Below are positions 41,661 to 50,932 of a stretch of 64,000 nucleotides of DNA, piece by piece. Made by a program: the position numbers and the translations under genes. Under the pieces are notes generated by a model. The model saw only the letters and a list, made by a program, of their open reading frames with translations. It searched no databases and was not told the origin of the DNA. This DNA comes from Butyricimonas virosa (GTDB lineage: Bacteria; Bacteroidota; Bacteroidia; Bacteroidales; Marinifilaceae). Numbering within the stretch: position 1 is the stretch's first letter; each line of letters begins with the position of its first letter. The stretch spans positions 992,001 to 1,056,000 of the forward strand of contig NZ_CP102269.1 in NCBI RefSeq assembly GCF_025148635.1. The letters are read 5' to 3'.

Positions 41661-42662
41661 ATGAGCCGTAACACGATCATATTCACGCTTCTGATCCCCC
41701 TAGTCGTCATCTTGTTCGTATTTGACTTACTATCGGGAGACACAACACTTTCCGCAGGACAAGTATGGAATGTGTTCACGGGCAACGAAACCGACGAAAC
41801 AACCCGTAATATCGTGCTGTCCATCCGACTGGTAAGGGTGATCGTGGCAATCTTGATCGGCGTGGCTCTCTCGATAAGCGGCTTACAGATGCAGACCGTT
41901 TTCCGAAATCCTTTGGCAGATCCCTATTTACTGGGAGTGAGTTCCGGCTCGGGATTGGGCGTTGCCTTTTTTATTCTAGGCGCACCCCTACTCGGGTTGG
42001 CACATTCCGGATTTTGGCAGTCCGTGGGAATTGTCGGGGCAGGATGGGGTGGCGCTGTTATGGTGTTGCTACTGATAGCAATCATCAGTCGTTACGTGAA
42101 AAATATTCTCGGTGTGTTGATCATGGGAGTAATGATCGGCTACATCGCAGGAGCCATCATACAGATTTTACAATACTTAAGTTCAGCGGAACAACTGAAA
42201 ATGTTTTTCCTATGGTCGATGGGCTCCCTAGGACACGTTACAACCACGAAACTTCTTATCATGATTCCTGTGATTTGCGTGGGAATCATACTCGCAATCT
42301 ATTGTATCAAAGCATTGAATCTTTTGTTGTTGGGAGAAAATTATGCTCAAACCATGGGATTAAATATTCGACGAGCCCGGACACTCATTTTCATATCGAC
42401 GACATTACTCACCGGAACTGTAACCGCCTTTTGCGGTCCGGTAGGTTTTCTTGGGCTTGCCATTCCTCACGTGGCTCGAATGTTGTTCAATGATGCCGAC
42501 CACCGGACGCTTTTACCGGGAAGTATATTACTAGGTATCATGGCCATGCTGCTATGTGATATTATTGCTAAAACACTCGTACTACCTATCAACTGTATCA
42601 CCGCCTTACTAGGAATTCCGGTGATCATATGGGTTGTATATAAAAACCTTCGACCAGCATGA
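41661..42662 (+). CDS. btuC: BtuC-like ABC transporter permease (FecCD family)
   Basis: A 333-residue polytopic permease with about ten hydrophobic helices. Family markers are LRLVRVIVAILIGVALSISG-type wording near residues 50-70 (SIRLVRVIVAILIGVAL), FRNPLADPYLLGVSSGSGLG and FLGLAIPHVARML near the cytoplasmic coupling helix. It would form the membrane channel of the corrinoid importer. The last 4 bases overlap btuD (ATGA), so both are translated together. Confidence 0.9.
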   Translation: MSRNTIIFTLLIPLVVILFVFDLLSGDTTLSAGQVWNVFTGNETDETTRNIVLSIRLVRVIVAILIGVALSISGLQMQTVFRNPLADPYLLGVSSGSGLGVAFFILGAPLLGLAHSGFWQSVGIVGAGWGGAVMVLLLIAIISRYVKNILGVLIMGVMIGYIAGAIIQILQYLSSAEQLKMFFLWSMGSLGHVTTTKLLIMIPVICVGIILAIYCIKALNLLLLGENYAQTMGLNIRRARTLIFISTTLLTGTVTAFCGPVGFLGLAIPHVARMLFNDADHRTLLPGSILLGIMAMLLCDIIAKTLVLPINCITALLGIPVIIWVVYKNLRPA

Positions 42663-43414
42663 TACAATTAGAAGCATTAACCTTAGGATACGGGCAACAA
42701 ATTCTGCTGGACCACGTGTCTGCTAATTTGGACGGGGGCGGGCTAATCGCCCTGCTGGGACGTAACGGTAGCGGAAAAAGTACTTTACTACGGGCCACGG
42801 CCGGGCTAGGAACAATCAAGTCCGGGCGAATATTACTGGCAGGGAAAGACCTCGCCGAGTTGCGACCAGAGGAACTGGCTCGTACCGTCAGTTTCGTCAC
42901 GACCGAAAAAGTACGGATTCCTAACCTGAAATGCCGGGATGTGGTTGCCCTCGGGCGGGCACCCTACACGAACTGGGTAGGACGTTTGCAACCGCAAGAT
43001 CGAGAAATCGTTGCCAAATCCCTAGCATTACTCGATATGTCCGCCTACGCCGAACGAACGATGGACCAGATGTCAGACGGGGAATGCCAGCGAATCATGA
43101 TCGCCCGAGCCCTCACACAAGATACTCCCATCATCCTGCTTGATGAACCTACCTCTTTCCTGGACCTACCGAACCGTTACGAACTGGGGATTTTATTGCA
43201 AAAGTTGGCTCACAAACAAAACAAATGTATCCTTTTTTCAACCCACGAACTCGACATCGCTCTCACGCTCTGTGATTCCATCGCCTTGATTGACCATCCG
43301 CATTTACATTACCTGCCCACACGACAGATGATCAACAGCGGTCATATCGAACGCCTGTTCCATAACGAAACCATCACGTTCGACCCGAAAGAATTGCGTA
43401 TCCGTGTCCGGTGA
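42659..43414 (+). CDS. btuD: BtuD-like ABC transporter ATP-binding protein
   Basis: A 251-residue nucleotide-binding subunit. Walker A GRNGSGKST, signature motif MSDGECQRI (a variant of LSGGQ), Walker B IILLDEPTSFLDL and the switch His (LFSTHELDIAL) are intact. It powers the BtuFC importer. It overlaps btuC by 4 bases; the C-terminal domain is short. The reading frame ends at 43414, and the next gene on the right is convergent. Confidence 0.92.
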   Translation: MIQLEALTLGYGQQILLDHVSANLDGGGLIALLGRNGSGKSTLLRATAGLGTIKSGRILLAGKDLAELRPEELARTVSFVTTEKVRIPNLKCRDVVALGRAPYTNWVGRLQPQDREIVAKSLALLDMSAYAERTMDQMSDGECQRIMIARALTQDTPIILLDEPTSFLDLPNRYELGILLQKLAHKQNKCILFSTHELDIALTLCDSIALIDHPHLHYLPTRQMINSGHIERLFHNETITFDPKELRIRVR

Positions 43415-43561
43415 AAGGGCTACTTAACAGCAGGCGTTCAACTTGTCGCTCATTTTCGATAATCATAGAAAATTGAAAAAAACGGAACCAATCAGATGAA
43501 CGCAAGATATTTAAAATCGGTGTAAATTTCAGTTCGAAAACAAGGAATATCGAAAAATGGA

Positions 43562-43642
43562 TCGTGGAATCTTGACGTACGAATTCATCCCGCCAAGAGA
43601 CAACGCAGAAATAGATTCTATTCCACGAATTATTTCTTGGCG
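43562..43642. repeat. Interlocked inverted repeats between btuD and the Ktr operon
   Basis: TCGTGGAAT (43562-43570) is mirrored by ATTCCACGA (43620-43628), and CGCCAAGA (43591-43598) by TCTTGGCG (43635-43642). The arms interlock as A-B-A'-B', the order of an H-type pseudoknot. The 241-base gap holds no gene I can support; a 29-codon ATG frame (43557) shows no family. Confidence 0.45.
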
Positions 43643-43655
43643 ATGACTTTCAAAA

Positions 43656-44324
43656 TCAAGAAACCTGGATTCCAAGTTTCCGGAAGTTCTTCGGGTGACC
43701 GAAAAGGACAAACACATCCTTTTCGACAAAAACGGTTTCATCAGACGGATTATTCATCACCAATGATTTATCGATTTTAGCATCATAGCGTTTTAAAGCA
43801 ATCAATTTTAAGCCGAATTCTTCCTCGAATTTCGCATCACCTAATTTCCGCCCGATGAAACGAGACGGTATTTCCCACTCGATGATCAAATGATCGTCAT
43901 CAACAACATAAGAATCTATGGTTGTCCCCAACTCCACTTTTGTCGCAAAGAAATCGGCATATTCCCATTCCGGATTGATAGTCTCCGTGACTCCCATAGA
44001 CTTTAGAATCACCTTATGCACCGGTGAAATGGCCCGAGCCACGATACGTTTCACGCCAAACTGTTTCAATAACGCAATGACAAACAGGGATGTCCCAAAA
44101 TCTTTCCCGAATACAACGAACACCACGTCTACTTCTGTCAAAGGTAACGTTTGTAACGCCTGTTCATTTTTCACATCCAATGCCACGGTATTCGTGATGG
44201 AATCCTTGTATAAATTAATCTTACTGATGTCGGAATCCACTCCCAACACTTCGTTTCCCCGTTTGGTCAGACGCTGCGATAGTGCAAGTCCGAAATTACC
44301 TAATCCAAATACGATACACTTCAT
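43656..44324 (-). CDS. ktrA: KtrA/TrkA-type potassium channel regulatory subunit (RCK)
   Basis: A 222-residue peripheral protein. The N-terminal RCK_N domain has the Rossmann signature MKCIVFGLGNFGLALSQRL and a nucleotide-binding Asp (VLGVDSDISKIN); an RCK_C domain follows from ~residue 135 (FIGRKLGDAKFEEEFGLKLIAL). It gates the neighbouring membrane pore in response to nucleotide. ATG 44324 is preferred over a TTG at 44336. It lies 16 bases after the pore gene stop. Confidence 0.9.
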   Translation of the reverse strand: MKCIVFGLGNFGLALSQRLTKRGNEVLGVDSDISKINLYKDSITNTVALDVKNEQALQTLPLTEVDVVFVVFGKDFGTSLFVIALLKQFGVKRIVARAISPVHKVILKSMGVTETINPEWEYADFFATKVELGTTIDSYVVDDDHLIIEWEIPSRFIGRKLGDAKFEEEFGLKLIALKRYDAKIDKSLVMNNPSDETVFVEKDVFVLFGHPKNFRKLGIQVS

Positions 44325-44340
44325 AATAATTTTCAATTGA

Positions 44341-46155
44341 TTAAACGATTACGGTTTCATCGGGATACGTGTAAAGTTTTACTTCCTGATGACGAATGAA
44401 ACAAGCCAAAAGGGTGATTAAACCTACACGACCGACAAACATAGTGAGAGCAACGACCATTTTACTTGCCACGCATAAATGGGGTGTCAAATCCAAAGTC
44501 AAACCCACCGTTCCCAAAGCTGAAACAATCTCAAAAACAGCCTGAGTCAAGGTTGCCTTCGGTTCTAAAACCACGATAACAAAAACAGCCAGAATGATCC
44601 ACAGGATAGAAAGCATGATGATTGAATGTGCCCGGTTCACGTTCTCCCGAGTTAATTGACGATGCGCGATGACAACCCGATCGTTCCCCAGGAGATTCGC
44701 CCATATATTTTTTAAGGCAATCACGAAGGTAGTCACCTTGATACCACCTCCCGTGGACATCGGAGCCGCACCAATCCACATTAAGGCAATCGTGAGAAGG
44801 ATTGTCGGAACGTGCAGCATGGGCATATTCACGTTGTTAAAACCTGCTGTACGAGGGGTGACGGCTGCCATAAAAGAAGTGGCAAATTTTCCCGTAAATG
44901 ACATTCCATCCAACACGTTATGATTTTCAAATATCCAGAACAAGGCCGTACCCACAACAAGTAAGATTAAAGTGGTCGGTAGCACGATACGCGTTGTCGT
45001 ACTCACGATACGGGGTTCGTAAACCACCTTGTAATTCATTCCCAACAAGCATTTGATCTTATTCCGAATACCGTAATGCAGGAGCCGCCCGTAATTGAAC
45101 AAGATCGGGAATCCGATACCACCAAATATAATCAAAAAAGCCAGAATAACCTGCAAGCCATACAAATGCCTGATCAAAGGATCATAGAGATTACCCGGCA
45201 ACGTGGAGAATCCCGCATTACAGAAAGCCGAAACGCCATGAAACAGGGCAAAAAAGAGTTTATTGTCAATTCCCACCACATCTTGTACTTGCACATAGAC
45301 AAGGTAAACACCTATCCCCTCAATGATAAACGTAGTTAGGATGATGTACACGACCGTCCGGAAAATATCGCTCAAAGAGGCCTCATTCAACAGATTTTTC
45401 ATCATGAACTGATCATGAAAAGAAGTCCCGCTCAAAAATGACATGGCAAAAAAGCTGGTAAAAGTCATCACTCCGATTCCCCCGACCTGAATCAACATGA
45501 GTAGCACGACCTGCCCGGTCAACGTGAAGGTGGTTCCAGTATCAACGACGGTCAACCCGGTCACACACACGGCACTTGTCGAGGTAAATAAGGCATCCGT
45601 GAAGCTAATCCCCTCGTACGTGGCATTAGGTAATCTCAGTAAGACTGCCCCGAACAAGATGATGAACAAAAAACTCGCGGCAAAAAGAACTTCCGCTTTT
45701 ACCCGACTTCGTAGGACAACAAATAGCTGTTTCGAAAGTTGTATGATACTCAATAGTAATACCACGCCATACGTCAGAATCCGTTCGACTTTGAAAAGAA
45801 AGGGATTGGTTGCCTCGAAATCCGGTCGGTCAAAATGTTTGGAAAACAAGGTCAAGGCAAACAGAAAAAGTAATACCAACACTTCTATCCAGAATCCTTT
45901 TTCCGCTCGTAGTAGCCTGAAATTAAACAAAAACCGCAACAAACCAAGAACCACGAAAAGGCGTATGATAGCCCGATAGGTATAATATATCTCATGAGAA
46001 TAATCAGCCGGCATATCAAAGCCGAAGCGATAAATGACTAAAATAATCGCAAGAAAAGAGGCCAGAAATAACAACACATTACTTACCAGCTCGACAATCT
46101 GTTTTACAGACCTATAAATTTTTCTCGCCCGATAACGAAGTTCCACTGAAAACAT
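44341..46155 (-). CDS. ktrB: KtrB/TrkH-family potassium uptake membrane subunit
   Basis: A 604-residue polytopic transporter with an extended N-terminal membrane region (~4-5 helices in the first 150 residues) before the TrkH core. The core has four M1-P-M2-type repeats; the first selectivity segment is visible as TSAVCVTGLTVVDTG, and the fourth region as SALGTVGLTLDLTPH. It takes up K+ (sometimes with Na+) across the inner membrane together with KtrA, encoded next. The N-terminal extension is longer than in E. coli TrkH. Confidence 0.9.
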   Translation of the reverse strand: MFSVELRYRARKIYRSVKQIVELVSNVLLFLASFLAIILVIYRFGFDMPADYSHEIYYTYRAIIRLFVVLGLLRFLFNFRLLRAEKGFWIEVLVLLFLFALTLFSKHFDRPDFEATNPFLFKVERILTYGVVLLLSIIQLSKQLFVVLRSRVKAEVLFAASFLFIILFGAVLLRLPNATYEGISFTDALFTSTSAVCVTGLTVVDTGTTFTLTGQVVLLMLIQVGGIGVMTFTSFFAMSFLSGTSFHDQFMMKNLLNEASLSDIFRTVVYIILTTFIIEGIGVYLVYVQVQDVVGIDNKLFFALFHGVSAFCNAGFSTLPGNLYDPLIRHLYGLQVILAFLIIFGGIGFPILFNYGRLLHYGIRNKIKCLLGMNYKVVYEPRIVSTTTRIVLPTTLILLVVGTALFWIFENHNVLDGMSFTGKFATSFMAAVTPRTAGFNNVNMPMLHVPTILLTIALMWIGAAPMSTGGGIKVTTFVIALKNIWANLLGNDRVVIAHRQLTRENVNRAHSIIMLSILWIILAVFVIVVLEPKATLTQAVFEIVSALGTVGLTLDLTPHLCVASKMVVALTMFVGRVGLITLLACFIRHQEVKLYTYPDETVIV

Positions 46156-46267
46156 AACACCAACTTTTTTAATAAATAACGTTAAGTGATGATTTCAGGT
46201 TACACAAATTGTCAATAATTATTTACCCCGCTAGGTACCAAGCCTACAAAAACAGACTCCACCACAA

Positions 46268-46636
46268 TTATTTCATAAATACAAAGTAAACAGCCAGCAC
46301 CAAACAAACACAAGCAGCCAAGTGATTCCATTGAAAAGTTACGCCTTTGAAGAAAAGCATGGAGAAAATAATGAAGATGGTTAACGTAATCACTTCCTGA
46401 ACCACCTTTAACTGCATCAGGGAAAAAGGTCCCCCGTTTCCAATGAATCCCAAGCGATTAGCCGGAACCTGGGCACAATATTCGAATAAAGCGATACTCC
46501 ACGAAAACAGGATTACCCCGAAGAGAGGCCAGTTGTCAATCCATTTCATTTCTTGTAATTTCAAATGGCCATACCAGGCAAAAGTCATGAACACGTTTGA
46601 AACGATCAATAATAATATCGCATAAAGTCCTTGCAT
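46268..46636 (-). CDS. DMT-family protein (DUF486)
   Basis: A 122-residue protein of four hydrophobic helices beginning MQGLYAILLLIVSNVFMTFAWYGHLKLQ. The wording WSIALFEYCAQVPANRLG is the hallmark of the DUF486 branch of the drug/metabolite transporter superfamily. The substrate is unknown. It is divergent from the LruC gene and stands alone. Confidence 0.85.
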   Translation of the reverse strand: MQGLYAILLLIVSNVFMTFAWYGHLKLQEMKWIDNWPLFGVILFSWSIALFEYCAQVPANRLGFIGNGGPFSLMQLKVVQEVITLTIFIIFSMLFFKGVTFQWNHLAACVCLVLAVYFVFMK

Positions 46637-46811
46637 ACTGTATTTATTTATCTATTTATAACCTTTCAGAAAACACCACAAAAATACAAATTCCAAAAGA
46701 AATTCATGGGATGGAGCACAAATATTATATTGCTCGACAATTCTTCCATCATTCATTCCATAAGGAAACTAATAGCACACTATATTGAAATATTTACAAA
46801 TAAAATTTCCG

Positions 46812-46819
46812 TATTTTTG
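46812..46819 (+). promoter_or_regulatory. -7 box for the LruC-domain gene
   Basis: TATTTTTG matches TAnnTTTG exactly, about 19 bases before the ATG; no clear -33 at the expected distance. Confidence 0.45.
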
Positions 46820-46837
46820 TGAAAAATATGAAGAACA

Positions 46838-48871
46838 ATGAATAATTACAAGTATGTATGCACGTTGCTACTAGGATGGATAATGTGCATTGTATTGTTT
46901 TCAGCCTGCAAAAAGGATGTTTACGCTCCAAACAAAAATGAACCGGCAGAAGATGTTTTTGATTTTGCTACCACGGTTGATAAAAAACTGGACATTGATT
47001 ACGGCATGAAAGGTAACAAAGCCGTATTCGAGGTGTTTACCGAAGATCCCATTGTCATAGAAAATGGAAAAGCTAAGAAAAAAGAAAATGTAAAGTCCAT
47101 TTTAAAAGCTTACACGGACAATGCTTGCAAATATTCCGGTATTGTAAATCTCCCGACAGCCTGCACTAAAATCTATCTTTACTCGGAAAATTATATTTTA
47201 CCGACCAGCGTGGAAATAGAAGTTGACAACTCGGATATTAAATTCAATTTAGAGGATTATAAAGATCACCTTCGTTCGTCCACATCACAATCCACCTCTC
47301 AATCCATAGCCGCAAACAAAAGTTTGTCCAGAGTGAACTCGGCAAACAACCCGTACAATATCCAATTTCTCGGGGGATATAATACTAATGGATTACCAGA
47401 TTATATTCTAGGTGAAATACACAATGGAGAACTGTACCCGATGCCTGCTGTCATCCCTGAAGGGCTAGTAAATCGCCTAAACAACATTTTAGTAGCTCAG
47501 GATAATTCACACCTGGCCGTATCAACAAAAGTCATCAACACAAATATCGTGAAAGATGCAAGAATCAAACTGACATTTCTAGGAGAAGCTGCCGCTTACC
47601 GGAATGTTATCGGCTACTATTATTACAATACAAAAAATCCTCCAAGCGGGGAAGAATTAGAATTCCAACCTAAATATGTCGCTTTCCCAAATTGTTCTAC
47701 CTGGGGATGGGATGCAGGAATCACAGACAATTATATGCCCCCGTTATATCCCGGCTACCAGATACAACTTAAATATTTTGACAAAAACGGAAAAGAGAGC
47801 GATATATTCCCGGCAGGAACCACCATCGGATGGTTTATGTTACCCGACGCATTTGAAGTCGGATCATCCGGCGGCAACAAAGTCAATCTCATGAGTCCTA
47901 GGCACGGAATCAGGTACTCCAATAATGAATTCAATTATGATGGCAAAAGCGTTTGCATAAGCCTGTATGACGAAAAAAGCAAAACCACGGTAAACGGCTT
48001 CGAAGATGGTGGTGACAATGACTACAGGGATGTTCTATTTTACCTGAACTCCACACCGGAAGAAGCCATTTATGACCCGAACAAACCAACAACCGACCCG
48101 GATGAAGAATACCCTCCCCTTGAAAGCGACCCGCTAGAAGGTACATTGGTATTTGAAGATTTATGGCCCAGCCAAGGAGATTATGACATGAATGACGTTG
48201 TCCTTACGTACCATACGGTTTTCACTACCGATAAAGATAATAAAATCACGGGGATCAAAGACATATTTACTCCGATCCATTCCGGAGGGGTTTTAAAAAG
48301 TGCTTTTGGCTACCAGCTAGATATGGACAAAAATAATATCAGCAATGTCAAGATCGATAACGCATCATCAACAGCCATTCAGAATAGTGGTATGGAAGTT
48401 AACCAGGAGCTACCGACATTCATGTTGTTCGATGATATCCAGCAAGCCGTTAAAAATGGTCCGATAACTGTTGTCCTCGAATTGAAGGGGAACAAAACGA
48501 TACATGAAATCTCAAGGAAAAAACTCTACAACCCATTCATCTGTGTCAACACCAAAGGTTTTAACGCAACAAGCAAAGAGGCTCGTCGGGAAATCCATCT
48601 CACGAACTATCCCCCGCCCCCGTTTGCCAATTTATCATTCTTCGGACGTAATAATGATAAAAGCTCATTGGATAAAGGAGGAAATCCTATCGGCCCCAAT
48701 TACTATGTCGCCGAAGATAATTATCCCTTCGCAATAGATCTTCCTATCACGGATTACCAAATACCGGACGAAAGTGTAAAAATTGACAAGTTCTACCCGG
48801 AGTTCAGCAAATGGGCAAAAAGTAAGGGTGTAGAAAATCCTAATTGGTATAGATTCCCGACCCATAAATAA
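46838..48871 (+). CDS. LruC-domain lipoprotein
   Basis: A 677-residue predicted lipoprotein: signal peptide with lipobox LFSAC|KKD. A DUF4114-type segment (FEDGGDNDYRDVLFYL) lies near residue 390 and is followed by an acidic linker and the DUF4842 (LruC) domain, whose opening VFEDLWPSQGDYDMNDVVL holds calcium-binding-like Asp residues. LruC proteins were first seen in Leptospira and are frequent in Bacteroidota; function is unclear, but surface location is likely. Single gene with its own promoter and hairpin terminator. Confidence 0.85.
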   Translation: MNNYKYVCTLLLGWIMCIVLFSACKKDVYAPNKNEPAEDVFDFATTVDKKLDIDYGMKGNKAVFEVFTEDPIVIENGKAKKKENVKSILKAYTDNACKYSGIVNLPTACTKIYLYSENYILPTSVEIEVDNSDIKFNLEDYKDHLRSSTSQSTSQSIAANKSLSRVNSANNPYNIQFLGGYNTNGLPDYILGEIHNGELYPMPAVIPEGLVNRLNNILVAQDNSHLAVSTKVINTNIVKDARIKLTFLGEAAAYRNVIGYYYYNTKNPPSGEELEFQPKYVAFPNCSTWGWDAGITDNYMPPLYPGYQIQLKYFDKNGKESDIFPAGTTIGWFMLPDAFEVGSSGGNKVNLMSPRHGIRYSNNEFNYDGKSVCISLYDEKSKTTVNGFEDGGDNDYRDVLFYLNSTPEEAIYDPNKPTTDPDEEYPPLESDPLEGTLVFEDLWPSQGDYDMNDVVLTYHTVFTTDKDNKITGIKDIFTPIHSGGVLKSAFGYQLDMDKNNISNVKIDNASSTAIQNSGMEVNQELPTFMLFDDIQQAVKNGPITVVLELKGNKTIHEISRKKLYNPFICVNTKGFNATSKEARREIHLTNYPPPPFANLSFFGRNNDKSSLDKGGNPIGPNYYVAEDNYPFAIDLPITDYQIPDESVKIDKFYPEFSKWAKSKGVENPNWYRFPTHK

Positions 48872-48888
48872 ATTAAGATAGAATTACA

Positions 48889-48926
48889 AATGATTTCAGA
48901 GACAGCTTCCGGTCTCTGAAATCATT
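48889..48926 (+). terminator. Terminator hairpin of the LruC gene
   Basis: A 15-bp perfect stem (arms 48889-48903 and 48912-48926, core TTTCAGAGAC/GTCTCTGAAA) with an 8-base loop follows the stop by 17 bases. The T-run after it is weak. Confidence 0.65.
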
Positions 48927-48995
48927 ATACATACACACTTCTAAAGAACTTCCCATATTTAGCTTTAGCAAATCCTCTATATAAAAAAATAAGAA

Positions 48996-49030
48996 TTTGA
49001 AGAGATTTCAGCCTGCAAACATTATCTTTG
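48996..49030 (+). promoter_or_regulatory. Putative promoter for the AAA/DUF4435 pair
   Basis: A -7 TATCTTTG (49023-49030) matches consensus exactly; a TTTG stands at 48996-48999, with a 23-base spacer that is slightly long. Confidence 0.45.
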
Positions 49031-49069
49031 TCAAATAACGGATAAACTTTACCATCAAAGTGTAGCATT

Positions 49070-49903
49070 ATGAAAGCGAACAAGATTCAGAAAATAGAGA
49101 TCCGCAATATATGGGGAAAATATAATTTCCGGTGGGAAAATCTCAATCCCGACGTGAATATCCTAACAGGTATTAATGGAAGCGGAAAAACCACATTTTT
49201 CAATATCATTGATGCCTTGCTTTCTGCAGACATCAAACGTCTGAAATTGTACAATATCGAAGCAGAAGTTACCATTGATGAAACCATGATCAGTTTTCGG
49301 AAAGACAGTACCCTAGCTTCCGTAAAACAAAAACTTAACGGGGTAAATTACCTAAAGATAAGCACCTTTGATGTACCAATCCGTGATCGACGAAAAATGG
49401 GTAAAGAGGACAGCCCATTGCTCAGTGAACTGAAAGAAATTGTGTATAGCGTGGGGGAGAACAACAACTCGTTTTCCGATTATCGCCTCCGGGCCACAAA
49501 TTTCCCGGACCAAGCGGAAAAGATCAATCGCCGAATACGCAAATTCTACGATACCGTAAATCACTTATTTGCCGGGACAGGAAAAACCATTGAAATCGAC
49601 CCGATGACAAATCAGTTAGTATTCCGAGATGGTAACGAAATCATTCACCTATATAAACTTTCTTCCGGAGAAAAGCAGCTGCTCATCATCTTATTACGCG
49701 TATTCCTCATGGATGAGCAACCGTACATCCTGCTTATGGATGAGCCGGAAATCTCGTTGCACATCGAATGGCAATACCGTCTTTTTGAAGAAATTCAAAA
49801 ACTGAACCCACATTGTCAAATCATCACCTCAACTCACTCCCCGAGCTTATTCGGTGATGGCTGGGGCGATAAATTGGTATTTATCGAAGACTTATTAATT
49901 TAA
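49070..49903 (+). CDS. AAA/ABC-type ATPase paired with DUF4435 (PARIS AriA-like candidate)
   Basis: A 277-residue soluble ATPase of the SMC/ABC-like AAA_15/21 type: Walker A TGINGSGKTTF near residue 34, signature LSSGEKQLLIIL, Walker B ILLMDEPEISLH and a terminal H-loop TSTHSPSLF. It is immediately followed by a DUF4435 (TOPRIM-like) gene. In the PARIS anti-phage system the ATPase AriA senses a phage anti-restriction protein and releases the nuclease AriB (DUF4435). This ATPase is shorter than the ~450-residue AriA I recall, lacking much of the coiled-coil insert, so it may be a compact relative or another AAA-TOPRIM system. Confidence 0.75.
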   Translation: MKANKIQKIEIRNIWGKYNFRWENLNPDVNILTGINGSGKTTFFNIIDALLSADIKRLKLYNIEAEVTIDETMISFRKDSTLASVKQKLNGVNYLKISTFDVPIRDRRKMGKEDSPLLSELKEIVYSVGENNNSFSDYRLRATNFPDQAEKINRRIRKFYDTVNHLFAGTGKTIEIDPMTNQLVFRDGNEIIHLYKLSSGEKQLLIILLRVFLMDEQPYILLMDEPEISLHIEWQYRLFEEIQKLNPHCQIITSTHSPSLFGDGWGDKLVFIEDLLI

Positions 49904-49975
49904 TAAACCTCATTAATTTTAGATTTATGATTTTAGGTTTTAGAAATTTATTTAGTTTTTAGCTCTTATCTTTCT

Positions 49976-50932
49976 ATGTATCATCCTCCCGTATCCAAAG
50001 AAAAATATTATTACCATGCAGCCAAACGTTTTATGATGGACGCCCAGCTCTTACGTTGTCGGGCAGCTATTCACGTGGAAGATAAAGACGATATTGTTTT
50101 CTGGAGTAATATTTTCAAACATTTTCGCCCGAATGATCGGTTTCATTTTATCGCGGGTTCCCGAAACGAACGGGGCCATGAAACCAGAGGCGTGACGCAA
50201 TGTCTGAAATATGTCAAATATCTAAATCCGAAGTTTTTTATCTGTATTGACAGTGACTATCGCTATTTGCTGCAAGAACAAGGGATCGATGTCAAGCATT
50301 ACATTTTCCAGACCTATACCTACTCTTTCGAAAACCATCATTGCTATGACAAAGGTTTGAACGAACTATGCTACCGGATCACAGCCCTGCCTAACAACGT
50401 GTTCGACTTCCATCAATTTCTGAAAGAGTATTCGAATATCGTGTACAAATTATTCCTGTGGCATCTTTATTTCTTGGTGGCAGATCCCAAACGGTTCTCG
50501 ATCGCTGATTTCAACGAACTGATTTCATTTCAATGGCAACGTCGACCGGACATCCGCCAAAACGGACGCCACGAGTTAAACAAGTTGAAAGGACGGATCG
50601 AACAAAAACTTGCCCAACTCCGGAAGAATTATCCTAAAGCGAACCTTTCTATACTAGAAGAAAAGTACCAAAAAATGGGACTAACCCCAGACACCACGTA
50701 TCTTTTTATCCGGGGGCATAATATTTACGATATGGTTTATATGTTGAACCGGGAAGTTTGTAAAAAAGTACTACGGATCGCGAAAGATTCGTATTCCGGT
50801 TCACAACAACCGCCCCATATCAACCTTTTCGGTTATCGAAATAGTATTGACGATCAACTAAAAAAGAATTTACATTTCGGGGCTTATCCTGCCATTCGCA
50901 AGATAGAAGAAGATATTCACCTTCTCTTTTAG
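49976..50932 (+). CDS. DUF4435 (TOPRIM-like) protein, AriB-like candidate effector
   Basis: A 318-residue protein with the DUF4435 hallmarks: IHVEDKDDIVFW (~residues 33-44) provides the TOPRIM-type Glu, and PKFFICIDSDYRYL (~83-96) the Asp-x-Asp pair. The middle part contains VSNTYTYSFEN-like wording (IFQTYTYSFENHHC), typical of the family. DUF4435 proteins act as RNA/DNA nucleases in PARIS-like defence. It starts 72 bases after the ATPase, on the same strand; the gap is AT-rich repeat-like sequence. Its stop overlaps the convergent gene by 4 bases. Confidence 0.75.
   Translation: MYHPPVSKEKYYYHAAKRFMMDAQLLRCRAAIHVEDKDDIVFWSNIFKHFRPNDRFHFIAGSRNERGHETRGVTQCLKYVKYLNPKFFICIDSDYRYLLQEQGIDVKHYIFQTYTYSFENHHCYDKGLNELCYRITALPNNVFDFHQFLKEYSNIVYKLFLWHLYFLVADPKRFSIADFNELISFQWQRRPDIRQNGRHELNKLKGRIEQKLAQLRKNYPKANLSILEEKYQKMGLTPDTTYLFIRGHNIYDMVYMLNREVCKKVLRIAKDSYSGSQQPPHINLFGYRNSIDDQLKKNLHFGAYPAIRKIEEDIHLLF

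Noticed and set aside
43515..43646. Short frame ending IPRIISWR in the btuD-ktrA gap as a gene remnant
   Set aside because: Only 29 codons from its ATG, and the interlocked inverted repeats explain the base pattern as well.
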